Assembly (NCBI GenBank): GCA_009781125.1
Contig: WQYS01000072.1
Coordinates: 1-9,512 of the forward strand
Source of the DNA: Acidobacteriaceae bacterium
GTDB taxonomy: Bacteria > Acidobacteriota > Terriglobia > Terriglobales > Acidobacteriaceae
Direction of reading: 5' to 3'
Length of the DNA: 9,512 bases
The notes under the pieces are model-generated. The model saw only the letters and a list, made by a program, of their open reading frames with translations. It was not told where the DNA came from and did not search any database. This document shows positions 1-6,504 of the stretch, piece by piece; position 1 is the first letter of the stretch; each line of letters begins with the position of its first letter. The translations under genes were made by a program, and so were the position numbers.

Positions 1-1832
1 GGTCACCCGACGGAGAATCGCTCGCATTTCTCTCCACCTGTACCGCCGAAGATCACACGCAGGAACAGATCTTCCTCTGGTCAAAGAATACAGGCGATTC
101 CCGCCAGCTGACTCACCTCACCGGAGAGATCACGTCTCCGGAATGGTCTCCAGATGGCAAGACCATCGCTTTCCTGTTTGTGAAGGACGCCACCCGAGCG
201 GCTGGAGCGCTTGACGCCATGAAGCCTTGGGCTGGAGTAATTGGTGAGGATTCGTTGGAGGTTCAGAGTGTATATGGCGTTGATGTAGCAACCAAAGACT
301 CTGCCTGGCTCCTCCCTCCAGAACTTCAACAACCGACTACTCTACTGCAGCATGTTTATGAATTTTCATGGTCGCCCGATTCACAAAGTCTCGTTTACGT
401 TGCCGCGCCTGCTCCGGGTGAAAACAACTGGTGGGTAGCAAAACTTATGATCGCGCGAGTAGGAGGAATCCTGCACAACGATTCCTCTTTCCCCCGCAAT
501 GCAAATATAAATGTGTGTGTCTATTTCGATGGACGTTGTTATATCCCAGGAAGCACTATTCTGAACGCGGCTTATCTCTCCGGACCATTACATGGTTTGC
601 AGATCGCCGTTCCCCGCTTCTCTCCCGATGGCAAGTGGATCGCATTCATCGGCGGCTTGATGAGCGATCAGGGTTCGACCGGCGGCGACGTATACGTGAT
701 CCCCTCGACTGGCGGCGAACCTAAGAACATCACCCCTGGTCGCCGTTCTTCGGTAGCGTTTATCGAATGGATCAATGACTCCATCCTCGGCCTGGCCGAA
801 CACGTTGGAGGCTCCAGCCATCTTGCTGCCATAGACCTGAATACAGGTAGCGACGTCAACGAGGCAGACATCGCCTTCCCAGAGTCCATCGGAGCGGGAG
901 GCCTGTCGATGAGCGTCTCAATTGCGCAGAATCACGACATCGCCATCATCCGCAGTTCGTTCGAGCGCCCGCCCGAGGTCTGGGCCGGGCCGGTTCAGAG
1001 TCTTCGCCAGATCACGCATCTCAACGACGGCCTCAAACCCGCGTGGGGTAAGACCGCGAGCATCGAATGGATCAACGATGGCTTTCATGTTCAGGGATGG
1101 CTTCTCTATCCTGCGAACTACGATCCGGCGAAGAAATACCCGCTCCTCGTCTACGTCCACGGAGGCCCGTCTTCAGCGTTGATTCCTCACTGGCCGGGAA
1201 CATCGTTTGGCCCGGCACCCTTCTCGGCGCTGGGTTACTTTGTCTTCATGCCCAACCCGCGCGGCAGCTTCGGCCAAGGCGAGAAGTTCACCCAGGCCAA
1301 CATACGCGACTTCGGCTACGGCGATCTGCGCGACATCCTCGCCGGAATGGATAAGCTCGAGCAGACGCTCGCCATCGACAAGACCCGCGAGGGCATCACC
1401 GGCTGGAGCTACGGCGGCTTCATGACCATGTTCGCCGTCACGCAGACGCCGCGCTTCCGCGCCGCCGTTGCCGGAGCCGGCATCAGCGACTGGAAGAGCT
1501 ACTACGGCGAGAACTCCATCGATCAGTGGATGATCCCGTTCTTCGGCGCGTCGGTCTACGACGACTCGGCGATCTACGCGAAAAGCTCGGCGATTGAATT
1601 CATCAAAAAAGCAAAGACGCCGACGCTGATCGTCGTTGGCGACCGCGACGGCGAGTGTCCGGCGCCGCAGAGCTTCGAGTTCTGGCACGCGCTCCGGGCC
1701 GAAGGCGTGAAGACGCAACTGGTCATCTATCCCAACGAAGGCCACGCCTTCCGCAATCCGGATCATCGCCGCGACGTGCTGGAGCGCGCCTACAACTGGT
1801 TCCAGGAGCACGGACTGGGAGCCGGAAATTAA
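1..1832 (+). CDS. S9 family serine peptidase (prolyl oligopeptidase / acylaminoacyl peptidase type), 5' end missing
   Basis: The reading frame is open from base 3, so the gene begins before the window; 609 residues are visible and probably only the N-terminal few dozen, with any signal peptide, are lost. The N-terminal half carries WD40-like propeller repeats: SPDGESLAFLS at the very start, WSPDGKTIAFL, WSPDSQSLVYV and FSPDGKWIAFIG. The C-terminal half is an alpha/beta hydrolase with the oxyanion region VYVHGGP, the nucleophile motif GWSYGGFM (Ser codon 1407-1409), GDRDGECP (Asp codon 1647-1649) and NEGHAF (His codon 1743-1745), so the triad is intact. Family members cleave short peptides or remove N-acylated or N-terminal residues, with the propeller restricting access; the substrate here is unknown. 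The part coded at about 447-578 reads like an insertion and is less GC-rich than the rest (see findings). Family assignment is firm; the exact S9 subfamily (S9C likely) is inferred. It stops at TAA, 132 bases before the next gene. Confidence 0.95.
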   Translation, partial: SPDGESLAFLSTCTAEDHTQEQIFLWSKNTGDSRQLTHLTGEITSPEWSPDGKTIAFLFVKDATRAAGALDAMKPWAGVIGEDSLEVQSVYGVDVATKDSAWLLPPELQQPTTLLQHVYEFSWSPDSQSLVYVAAPAPGENNWWVAKLMIARVGGILHNDSSFPRNANINVCVYFDGRCYIPGSTILNAAYLSGPLHGLQIAVPRFSPDGKWIAFIGGLMSDQGSTGGDVYVIPSTGGEPKNITPGRRSSVAFIEWINDSILGLAEHVGGSSHLAAIDLNTGSDVNEADIAFPESIGAGGLSMSVSIAQNHDIAIIRSSFERPPEVWAGPVQSLRQITHLNDGLKPAWGKTASIEWINDGFHVQGWLLYPANYDPAKKYPLLVYVHGGPSSALIPHWPGTSFGPAPFSALGYFVFMPNPRGSFGQGEKFTQANIRDFGYGDLRDILAGMDKLEQTLAIDKTREGITGWSYGGFMTMFAVTQTPRFRAAVAGAGISDWKSYYGENSIDQWMIPFFGASVYDDSAIYAKSSAIEFIKKAKTPTLIVVGDRDGECPAPQSFEFWHALRAEGVKTQLVIYPNEGHAFRNPDHRRDVLERAYNWFQEHGLGAGN

Positions 1833-1952
1833 TTTTTGCCGTCTTATTATCTGTTCGCCCTCTGGCCCCGGGTACCCTGTCCCTAGTACACTGACATATC
1901 GGGTACTCAGCGTTTGTCTCATCAACCGTCTGACTAGCATCCCGGTCGGGAC

Positions 1953-1959
1953 GGGGAGG
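1953..1959 (+). promoter_or_regulatory. Ribosome binding site fixing a TTG start
   Basis: GGGGAGG lies five bases upstream of TTG at 1965. No ATG or GTG in frame nearby has a comparable site, and the TTG start gives a complete lipoprotein signal peptide, so it decides the start of the downstream gene. I found no convincing -35/-10 pair in 1833-1952. Confidence 0.75.
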
Positions 1960-1964
1960 TTTCA

Positions 1965-4430
1965 TTGCGTCGGTTCATTACTCTGGCAGTCTTATTTCTG
2001 TTCACCATACCGTTTGGCATCTCGATCTCCGGCTGCGGACACAAGTCCTCGATCCAGTACTGCAGCGGAGATTCAGGCCCCCTCGTCGGCCAGGTTACCA
2101 CCATCAACTTAACCCCGAGGATCTTCGGCATATCCCTCAATTACGGTGAGTTTGGCCAGACCTCCACGCCCACCGCTACCGATTGCAAAGGCAACGGCAC
2201 CAGCGCCGGAGCCTACACTTACGGCCTCTTTGACGCCAACGGACACGCCTCGCTGGGCATCGCCGATGTCAACCCGACCAATGGCAGGCTCTGCGGCGGC
2301 AGATTTAATCGCAACTCCGGCGCCGGTATCCAGGATTACACTATCTGCACTCCAGGCAACACTACCGGAGTCGTTTACGTTGTCGCCAGCGCGGCGGGCG
2401 TAAGCAGCAACCCTATCCCCATCTTCGTGCATCCGCCCATCAACAACGTGTCCATCGTGACTCCAACGGCGGATTGCGCGAGCCAGCCGACGAACGACCG
2501 GTCTTCCAACTGTTGTCCGTTGGCCGCGGAGGCTCCCATCACTGCGCCGCTGTACCAGAACGACTCCTGCCTTTCGCAGAACGAAACGGCGCAACTGGCG
2601 GTAAAGGCGTTTGACGGCAACGGCAACAACATCACCTGCGACGCCGGCCACTTCACCTTCACGGCTACGCCCACGAGCGTGGTCGGCATCGATCTGAACG
2701 GCGTTGCCACGGCGCTTCAGCCGGGCACGGCTACGATCAGCGCCACCATCTCAACCTCCGGGACCGGCGTGGCAGGCTTCTTCACTACATGTCCGCCGAG
2801 ATCGATCACGCTGTCGGCTCCGGTGCCTCCGGGAAGCAACCCGAACGAAATCGTCGTCAATCAGAACTTCACGCAGCCGGTCAGCGTCACCGTACTCGAC
2901 ACCAAGGACAACCCCATCAACGGACTGGCGCTCACCTATCAGTCAACCGAACCTATCGCCATCCCGGTAAACCCTAACGGCAGTGTGTCGCCGGTCTTTC
3001 CCGGTGCTGCCGATGTGACGGCCATCTGCCAGCCGCCGGCCTGCAACCCGTCGCCGATCAATATGATCGGATTGTTCGGGACCGGAACCCCGGTTGCCTC
3101 CAACCCGCTCACCATCACCACGCCCGGCGTCAACAGCACGCTGCTCTATATCGCCAGCACCGAGTCGCGATATCTGGTTCCCGTTGACTTCACCAGTGTC
3201 ACCGGAACCCCGGTCGGGCAGCCGATCCGCCTGCCCTATGTTCCCAACTCCATGGTGATTGCCAACAACGGGTCGGCCATCTACATGGGAAGCGCCACGG
3301 AGTTGATGACCCTCGGCGCCAACGGCGGCCTCACCAGAGAAGATCCGACGGTACAAGGAAAAGCGCTGTCCGTCTCTCCGGACGGGCTCACACTGGTTAT
3401 CAGCGATCCAATCCGCCAGATCACCTATCTGTACGGAACCAACACTAGTGCCATCGTCAGCCAGCACACGGGCGTTGGCACCAGCGCCGCATGGACTCCT
3501 GACAGCCAGACGGTTTACATCACCACGGGCACGCCCGACGCCGACTGCACGGCAGCAAACCCCAGCGCCTGCACGGTATCGCCGGGCAAAACGCTGCTGG
3601 TGCATTCGCAGTACACCGCATGGTCGGCCATCACTCTCGACGCCGCTGCCCCTGACGTTACCGTAGCCGTGCCCAGTGTGGGCGCATATCTTGCCGGCTC
3701 GCCGACAACGGCGCGCAGCTACTGTCCGAGCACGACCCTGTCGTCGGATGGCCTCAGCGTTGTCAGTAACGAGTTTTTCCCGCAGGCAGATAACTCTGAC
3801 TTCGATACTCCTTCCGTCACGACCGACGTTCTCGCGGCAACCGATGATGGCCTTCACGTTATCGGAGCCACGGTCACCGGCGGCCCGGCGATCAGAGATA
3901 TAGTCTTTTCCAGCCCGCTGCCGCCGCCGCCAGCGCCTGGCGCACCCGTCGGGGCCTGCCCGGTGCCGGTGCCGCCAAGCTACTTCACGCCGCAGCGCAG
4001 CATATTCCCTCCGCAGACTCTTACCGGAGTCGCCACTGCAACGGCCATCAATCAGGTGATTCCCACGTCGGACTCCAAGGTCGCCTTTGTGACCTACAAC
4101 GGAACGGGAGTGCTGCCAGCCTACACGCCTGCTACGGGCTTAGTTACACCGATTACGCTGGACACGGCATCGGGAGCAGCCGCCCCGACCGCTCCGGTTG
4201 ATGCTGCCATCAGCACCGACAACACCACGCTTTTCGTAGGCACGACAGGCGACAACAGCGTTCACCAGATCGACGTTCCCAGCCTGAGCGACAATGCGGC
4301 AAACATCATCGCTCCTAACCTGGTCTGCACCGATCCGAAGACCAACGCCGATATCCCGGCCTGCCCCAACGGAAGCATTACTGCGATTCCGAACCTGATC
4401 GTTCAGCATCCGAAGAAGTCGCTTAACTAA
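1965..4430 (+). CDS. Large cysteine-rich lipoprotein with Ig-like domains and a C-terminal beta-propeller
   Basis: The 821-residue product starts at TTG. Residues 1-24 form a lipoprotein signal peptide (MRRF, a hydrophobic stretch, then lipobox ISGC with Cys24 as the lipidated residue), so it should be anchored to a membrane outside the cytoplasm. Residues about 45-155 look like a degenerate Ig-like fold; about 203-283 (TPTSVVGIDLNGVATALQPG) and 290-386 (VSVTVLDTKDNPINGLALTY) resemble BIG2-type domains. From about 391 the protein turns to propeller-like repeats (STLLYIAST, ALSVSPDGLTLVIS, AAWTPDSQTVYITT, DAAISTDNTTLFVGTTGDNSVHQID), interrupted by a proline-rich stretch at 651-671. It has 19 cysteines including Cys24, many more than usual for an envelope protein and suggestive of disulfides. 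No catalytic motif is visible. A surface adhesion, binding or structural role is inference. It stands alone between the peptidase and the palindromic repeat. Confidence 0.85.
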   Translation: MRRFITLAVLFLFTIPFGISISGCGHKSSIQYCSGDSGPLVGQVTTINLTPRIFGISLNYGEFGQTSTPTATDCKGNGTSAGAYTYGLFDANGHASLGIADVNPTNGRLCGGRFNRNSGAGIQDYTICTPGNTTGVVYVVASAAGVSSNPIPIFVHPPINNVSIVTPTADCASQPTNDRSSNCCPLAAEAPITAPLYQNDSCLSQNETAQLAVKAFDGNGNNITCDAGHFTFTATPTSVVGIDLNGVATALQPGTATISATISTSGTGVAGFFTTCPPRSITLSAPVPPGSNPNEIVVNQNFTQPVSVTVLDTKDNPINGLALTYQSTEPIAIPVNPNGSVSPVFPGAADVTAICQPPACNPSPINMIGLFGTGTPVASNPLTITTPGVNSTLLYIASTESRYLVPVDFTSVTGTPVGQPIRLPYVPNSMVIANNGSAIYMGSATELMTLGANGGLTREDPTVQGKALSVSPDGLTLVISDPIRQITYLYGTNTSAIVSQHTGVGTSAAWTPDSQTVYITTGTPDADCTAANPSACTVSPGKTLLVHSQYTAWSAITLDAAAPDVTVAVPSVGAYLAGSPTTARSYCPSTTLSSDGLSVVSNEFFPQADNSDFDTPSVTTDVLAATDDGLHVIGATVTGGPAIRDIVFSSPLPPPPAPGAPVGACPVPVPPSYFTPQRSIFPPQTLTGVATATAINQVIPTSDSKVAFVTYNGTGVLPAYTPATGLVTPITLDTASGAAAPTAPVDAAISTDNTTLFVGTTGDNSVHQIDVPSLSDNAANIIAPNLVCTDPKTNADIPACPNGSITAIPNLIVQHPKKSLN

Positions 4431-4454
4431 ATCACTTCAGCAATAGCTCTGGTC

Positions 4455-4493
4455 GCCCCACTCATGCGCGGCATCATCGCGCGTGGGTGGGGT
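4455..4493. repeat. Left hairpin (arms A-B) of the palindromic element
   Basis: Bases 4455-4470 pair with 4478-4493 as an uninterrupted 16-pair RNA stem, three pairs being G-U, around a 7-base loop (GCATCAT). Arm B can pair either here or with arm C, so the two folds exclude each other. Confidence 0.7.
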
Positions 4494-4504
4494 CTGACGC
4501 CTGA

Positions 4505-4543
4505 CCCCACCCATGACGCGATAAAACTGCGTCATGAATGGGG
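4505..4543. repeat. Right hairpin (arms C-D) of the palindromic element
   Basis: Bases 4505-4519 pair with 4529-4543: 13 of 15 positions match, with two adjacent C/A mismatches in the middle, around a 9-base AT-rich loop (GATAAAACT). The ATG at 4534 lies inside the right arm. Confidence 0.7.
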
Positions 4544-4608
4544 CAACCAGCGCTGAATCCGGCAGACCCACGCAACACGGCTCCGGCAACGGGCATCCTT
4601 TGAAGGGG

Positions 4609-5757
4609 ATGTCCTCTACCTTGCCACTTTCCGCCTCCGCACGGGCCGAGCAGCAGGGCTGTGACCTCACCGGTTCCCTGCTGATGCTGATTCAGTTCGA
4701 TGTCTGCGAGGAGATACGGCTCGACCGTCTGCGCGAGATTCTCAGCGCTCCTGCCGTAACGCCGCCGCCACTCAAGCATCCCACGCCTGACTACATCCGC
4801 TATCAGAGGCCGCCGGTAGTCGAGCCGCTGAATCCGCTGGCTCCCTTGGACGCAGTGGTGCTCGAAGACGGCCAGAGGCTCAGCGGAGAGGTTAAGTACC
4901 ACGATTACGGCGTCGTTGGCGTGGTCTTTCAGCTTCCCTTCTCCGGCAGTTGGGAGCAGTTGATCCGGCTCGCCAGCCGCTGGGTATGGGACACCGGTCT
5001 GGTCGGCCATGCCGCCGCCGTCGTGCGCCAGCGGCTGGAGCGCGCGCGGCTTGCGCTGGTCAAGCCCTATGCCGAGTTCCTCAACGAGGACTACTTCATC
5101 TTCCATCTACGCGAGGCCAGCGGGCACCCCACGGCAAGCCAGTTGATTCAGGACCACGGTGCGCACATCGCCCAGGTGGTGCGCGGAGACCCGTCGCCGC
5201 TCTCCGACGGCGAGTGCCAGGAGGTGTTGCAATCGCGCATCTCCTACTATCCCGACGACCTCGCCGTCATCGGATGGAACGCCGCGCTCGTCTACGACAG
5301 CCCCGCCGGAGCCGAGACCGCGATTCAACTGCTCGAATACGCCAACTCGCAACTGCTCGAATTCCGCCACTACGACGAGCTGCTTTCAAGGGAACTGGAC
5401 ACCGTTTACAGCTCACTCGAACGCGGCGCCGGCCCTCTGGGACGCTGGCGCATGGCGCGTTCGGCCACGCGCCTCAACGCTGTGCTGCTTGAGGTCATGG
5501 AGCTGACCGAACGCGCCGACAACGCCATCAAGTTTCTCAGCGACATGTTTGCGGCACGGCTCTACAGGCTTGCGTCCTCCCGGGTCGGCGTGCCCGACTA
5601 CAAAGACCTCGTCACCCAGAAGATCAAGACCGCCGAAGACCTCTACCGCTTCATGGTCGATCAGTTCAACCAGAGCCGCGCCTTCTTCCTGGAGTTCACC
5701 GTGGTCGTCATCCTTGCAATTGAGCTGTTCTATCTGTTCAAGGAAAAACTTTTTTAA
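4609..5757 (+). CDS. RMD1/YagE family protein (DUF155) with C-terminal membrane anchor
   Basis: The 382-residue product resembles the RMD1/DUF155 family (COG1723), known from fungal mitochondrial proteins needed for meiotic division or for mitochondrial translation and from uncharacterised bacterial homologues. Its biochemical role in bacteria is unknown. The N-terminal part has a strand-helix segment (LMLIQFDVCEEIRLDRLREIL, about residues 25-45). The conserved core follows (about 140-350), including YYPDDLAVIGWNAALVYD and a long helical stretch with RELDTVYSSLE and MELTERADNAIKFLSDM. Residues about 360-377 (FLEFTVVVILAIELFYLF) form one transmembrane helix followed by a short KEKLF tail, as in other family members, implying a membrane-anchored protein with a cytoplasmic body. 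The start is uncertain. ATG 4534 lies inside the palindromic repeat and lacks a ribosome site. ATG 4609 touches a GAAGGGG run. TTG 4621 would sit about 12 bases after that run. I chose 4609. The stop overlaps that of the convergent gene. Confidence 0.85.
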   Translation: MSSTLPLSASARAEQQGCDLTGSLLMLIQFDVCEEIRLDRLREILSAPAVTPPPLKHPTPDYIRYQRPPVVEPLNPLAPLDAVVLEDGQRLSGEVKYHDYGVVGVVFQLPFSGSWEQLIRLASRWVWDTGLVGHAAAVVRQRLERARLALVKPYAEFLNEDYFIFHLREASGHPTASQLIQDHGAHIAQVVRGDPSPLSDGECQEVLQSRISYYPDDLAVIGWNAALVYDSPAGAETAIQLLEYANSQLLEFRHYDELLSRELDTVYSSLERGAGPLGRWRMARSATRLNAVLLEVMELTERADNAIKFLSDMFAARLYRLASSRVGVPDYKDLVTQKIKTAEDLYRFMVDQFNQSRAFFLEFTVVVILAIELFYLFKEKLF

Positions 5758-6446
5758 TCGGATGGCTTTGCGGTATGAGCGGTGGAGGCGGCAAGCCACT
5801 TGTCGAACGGAATCGAGAAGGCAAACAGTTCGTGCTTACCGTCGAGGGTGCGGATCATCTTGAGGTACAGCTCGGCTCCCTTGAGCGGAGGATCGTCCAG
5901 GCCGCGCACATCGTAAAACAGGTATCCGGCCAGCGTGGAGTGCGCGTTGACGACCGTTCCCTGAAAGCCAAAGTCCTTGTCGTCGGCGGTAACCTTCTTG
6001 TCCACGGGAGCATGATGGATCGTCAGAGGGATGACCGGCAGCTTCGTCCCCATGGCGCTCTTCGTCGAGAAGAGTCGGCGGTTGATATCCTCAAGAGTAG
6101 CGGCGGGAATTACGTCGTGGTTAACTGAGATGAACTGAATACGCACGTCGTCAAGCGAGAGCGCCCGGTCGCCGTCGTTGGTGACGATGACGCGGATGGG
6201 AATAAATCCGTGCCGGATGTACGGAAGCCGGAAGAAGTCGCACTGCTTCGGATCGGTGCAGGGATCGGCGGCGATGGTAACCTTCTCCGTGACGTGCGTG
6301 TCGAAGGCCGCGTACTGACCGGCCGGTCTGGGCGGAGGAGCTTTCTTGTTAGCGGCAAAAGATGGAATAGCGAGGGTGGCAGCGGCGGCCACGCACATAA
6401 GAACCTTGAGAGTCTGTCGCAGAGAAAGGAACCAGTGAGGTTTCAT
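5754..6446 (-). CDS. Secreted protein of unknown function
   Basis: I do not recognise this 230-residue protein. The start at 6446 gives MKPHWFLSLRQTLKVLMCVA, a basic N-terminus and hydrophobic core, with a likely signal peptidase I site after SFA (about residue 31). A proline-rich linker (KAPPPRP) follows. The mature part has two close cysteines (C63 and C69, DPCTDPKQC), then IPIRVIVTNDGDRALSLDDVRIQFISVN, which reads like an Ig/DUF4352-type beta sandwich that handles interdomain contacts; this is only a fold-level impression. The tail, LYLKMIRTLDGKHELFAFSIPFDKWL, looks conserved. No catalytic motif is evident. The frame is open upstream to 6767, but that extension crosses waaA and lacks a signal peptide at its start. 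The ribosome site is weak: AGAGG about 15 bases upstream. The gene is divergent from waaA (58 bases between starts) and converges on the RMD1 gene, sharing stop bases. Confidence 0.8.
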   Translation of the reverse strand: MKPHWFLSLRQTLKVLMCVAAAATLAIPSFAANKKAPPPRPAGQYAAFDTHVTEKVTIAADPCTDPKQCDFFRLPYIRHGFIPIRVIVTNDGDRALSLDDVRIQFISVNHDVIPAATLEDINRRLFSTKSAMGTKLPVIPLTIHHAPVDKKVTADDKDFGFQGTVVNAHSTLAGYLFYDVRGLDDPPLKGAELYLKMIRTLDGKHELFAFSIPFDKWLAASTAHTAKPSD

Positions 6447-6504
6447 CGTCGTATTGATTATCCTCTTGGCTGGAGCAGATGGTAAAGCGAGGCCCCGACC
6501 GGTG

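Larger units (their letters stand above)
4451..4547. repeat. REP/BIME-like or MITE-like four-armed palindromic element
   Basis: Four arms of related sequence alternate in orientation. Arm A (GGTCGCCCCACTCATG, 4451-4466) is inverted in arm D (CATGAATGGGGCAACC, 4532-4547), with 14 of 16 positions agreeing and both differences C/T. Arm B (TGGGTGGGGTC, 4484-4494) and arm C (GACCCCACCCA, 4503-4513) are a perfect 11 bp inverted pair around an 8-base spacer. A also pairs with B, and C with D. The arrangement is two short hairpins placed in opposite orientation, as in bacterial BIMEs, with terminal inverted repeats as in a MITE. It has no coding capacity and no target-site duplication that I can recognise. 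It begins 20 bases after the lipoprotein stop and could stabilise or end that transcript, but no T-run follows any stem. Copy number elsewhere cannot be seen from this window. Confidence 0.75.

Noticed and set aside
1173..1940. A long open frame of 255 codons on the - strand opposite the peptidase
   Set aside because: It lies antisense to a conserved hydrolase domain with an intact catalytic triad. It is arginine- and valine-rich in the way of a high-GC shadow frame, and shows no recognisable motif.
1870..1951. Short palindromes and repeats before the lipoprotein gene (GGGTACCC, two GGGTAC copies, TCCCGGTCGGGA)
   Set aside because: They are 8-12 bases long with tiny loops and no consistent spacing. 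An operator or riboswitch is not supported.
2943..3857. A 304-codon open frame on the - strand opposite the lipoprotein
   Set aside because: Its composition (Arg, Gly, Val, Asp) is typical of a complement frame of GC-rich coding sequence, and the + strand frame has a signal peptide, RBS and domain structure.
4484..4513. Intrinsic terminator for the lipoprotein gene
   Set aside because: The stem is strong, but neither strand has a T-run after it, and the stem belongs to a larger symmetric repeat.
5742..5757. AAAAACTTTTTTAA as a bidirectional terminator between the convergent genes
   Set aside because: The A- and T-runs are there, but no GC-rich hairpin precedes either run.
6447..6504. Divergent promoters between the secreted-protein gene and waaA
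   Set aside because: A TTGATT is present at 6454, but no -10 box lies at a suitable distance on either strand, so no promoter can be placed.
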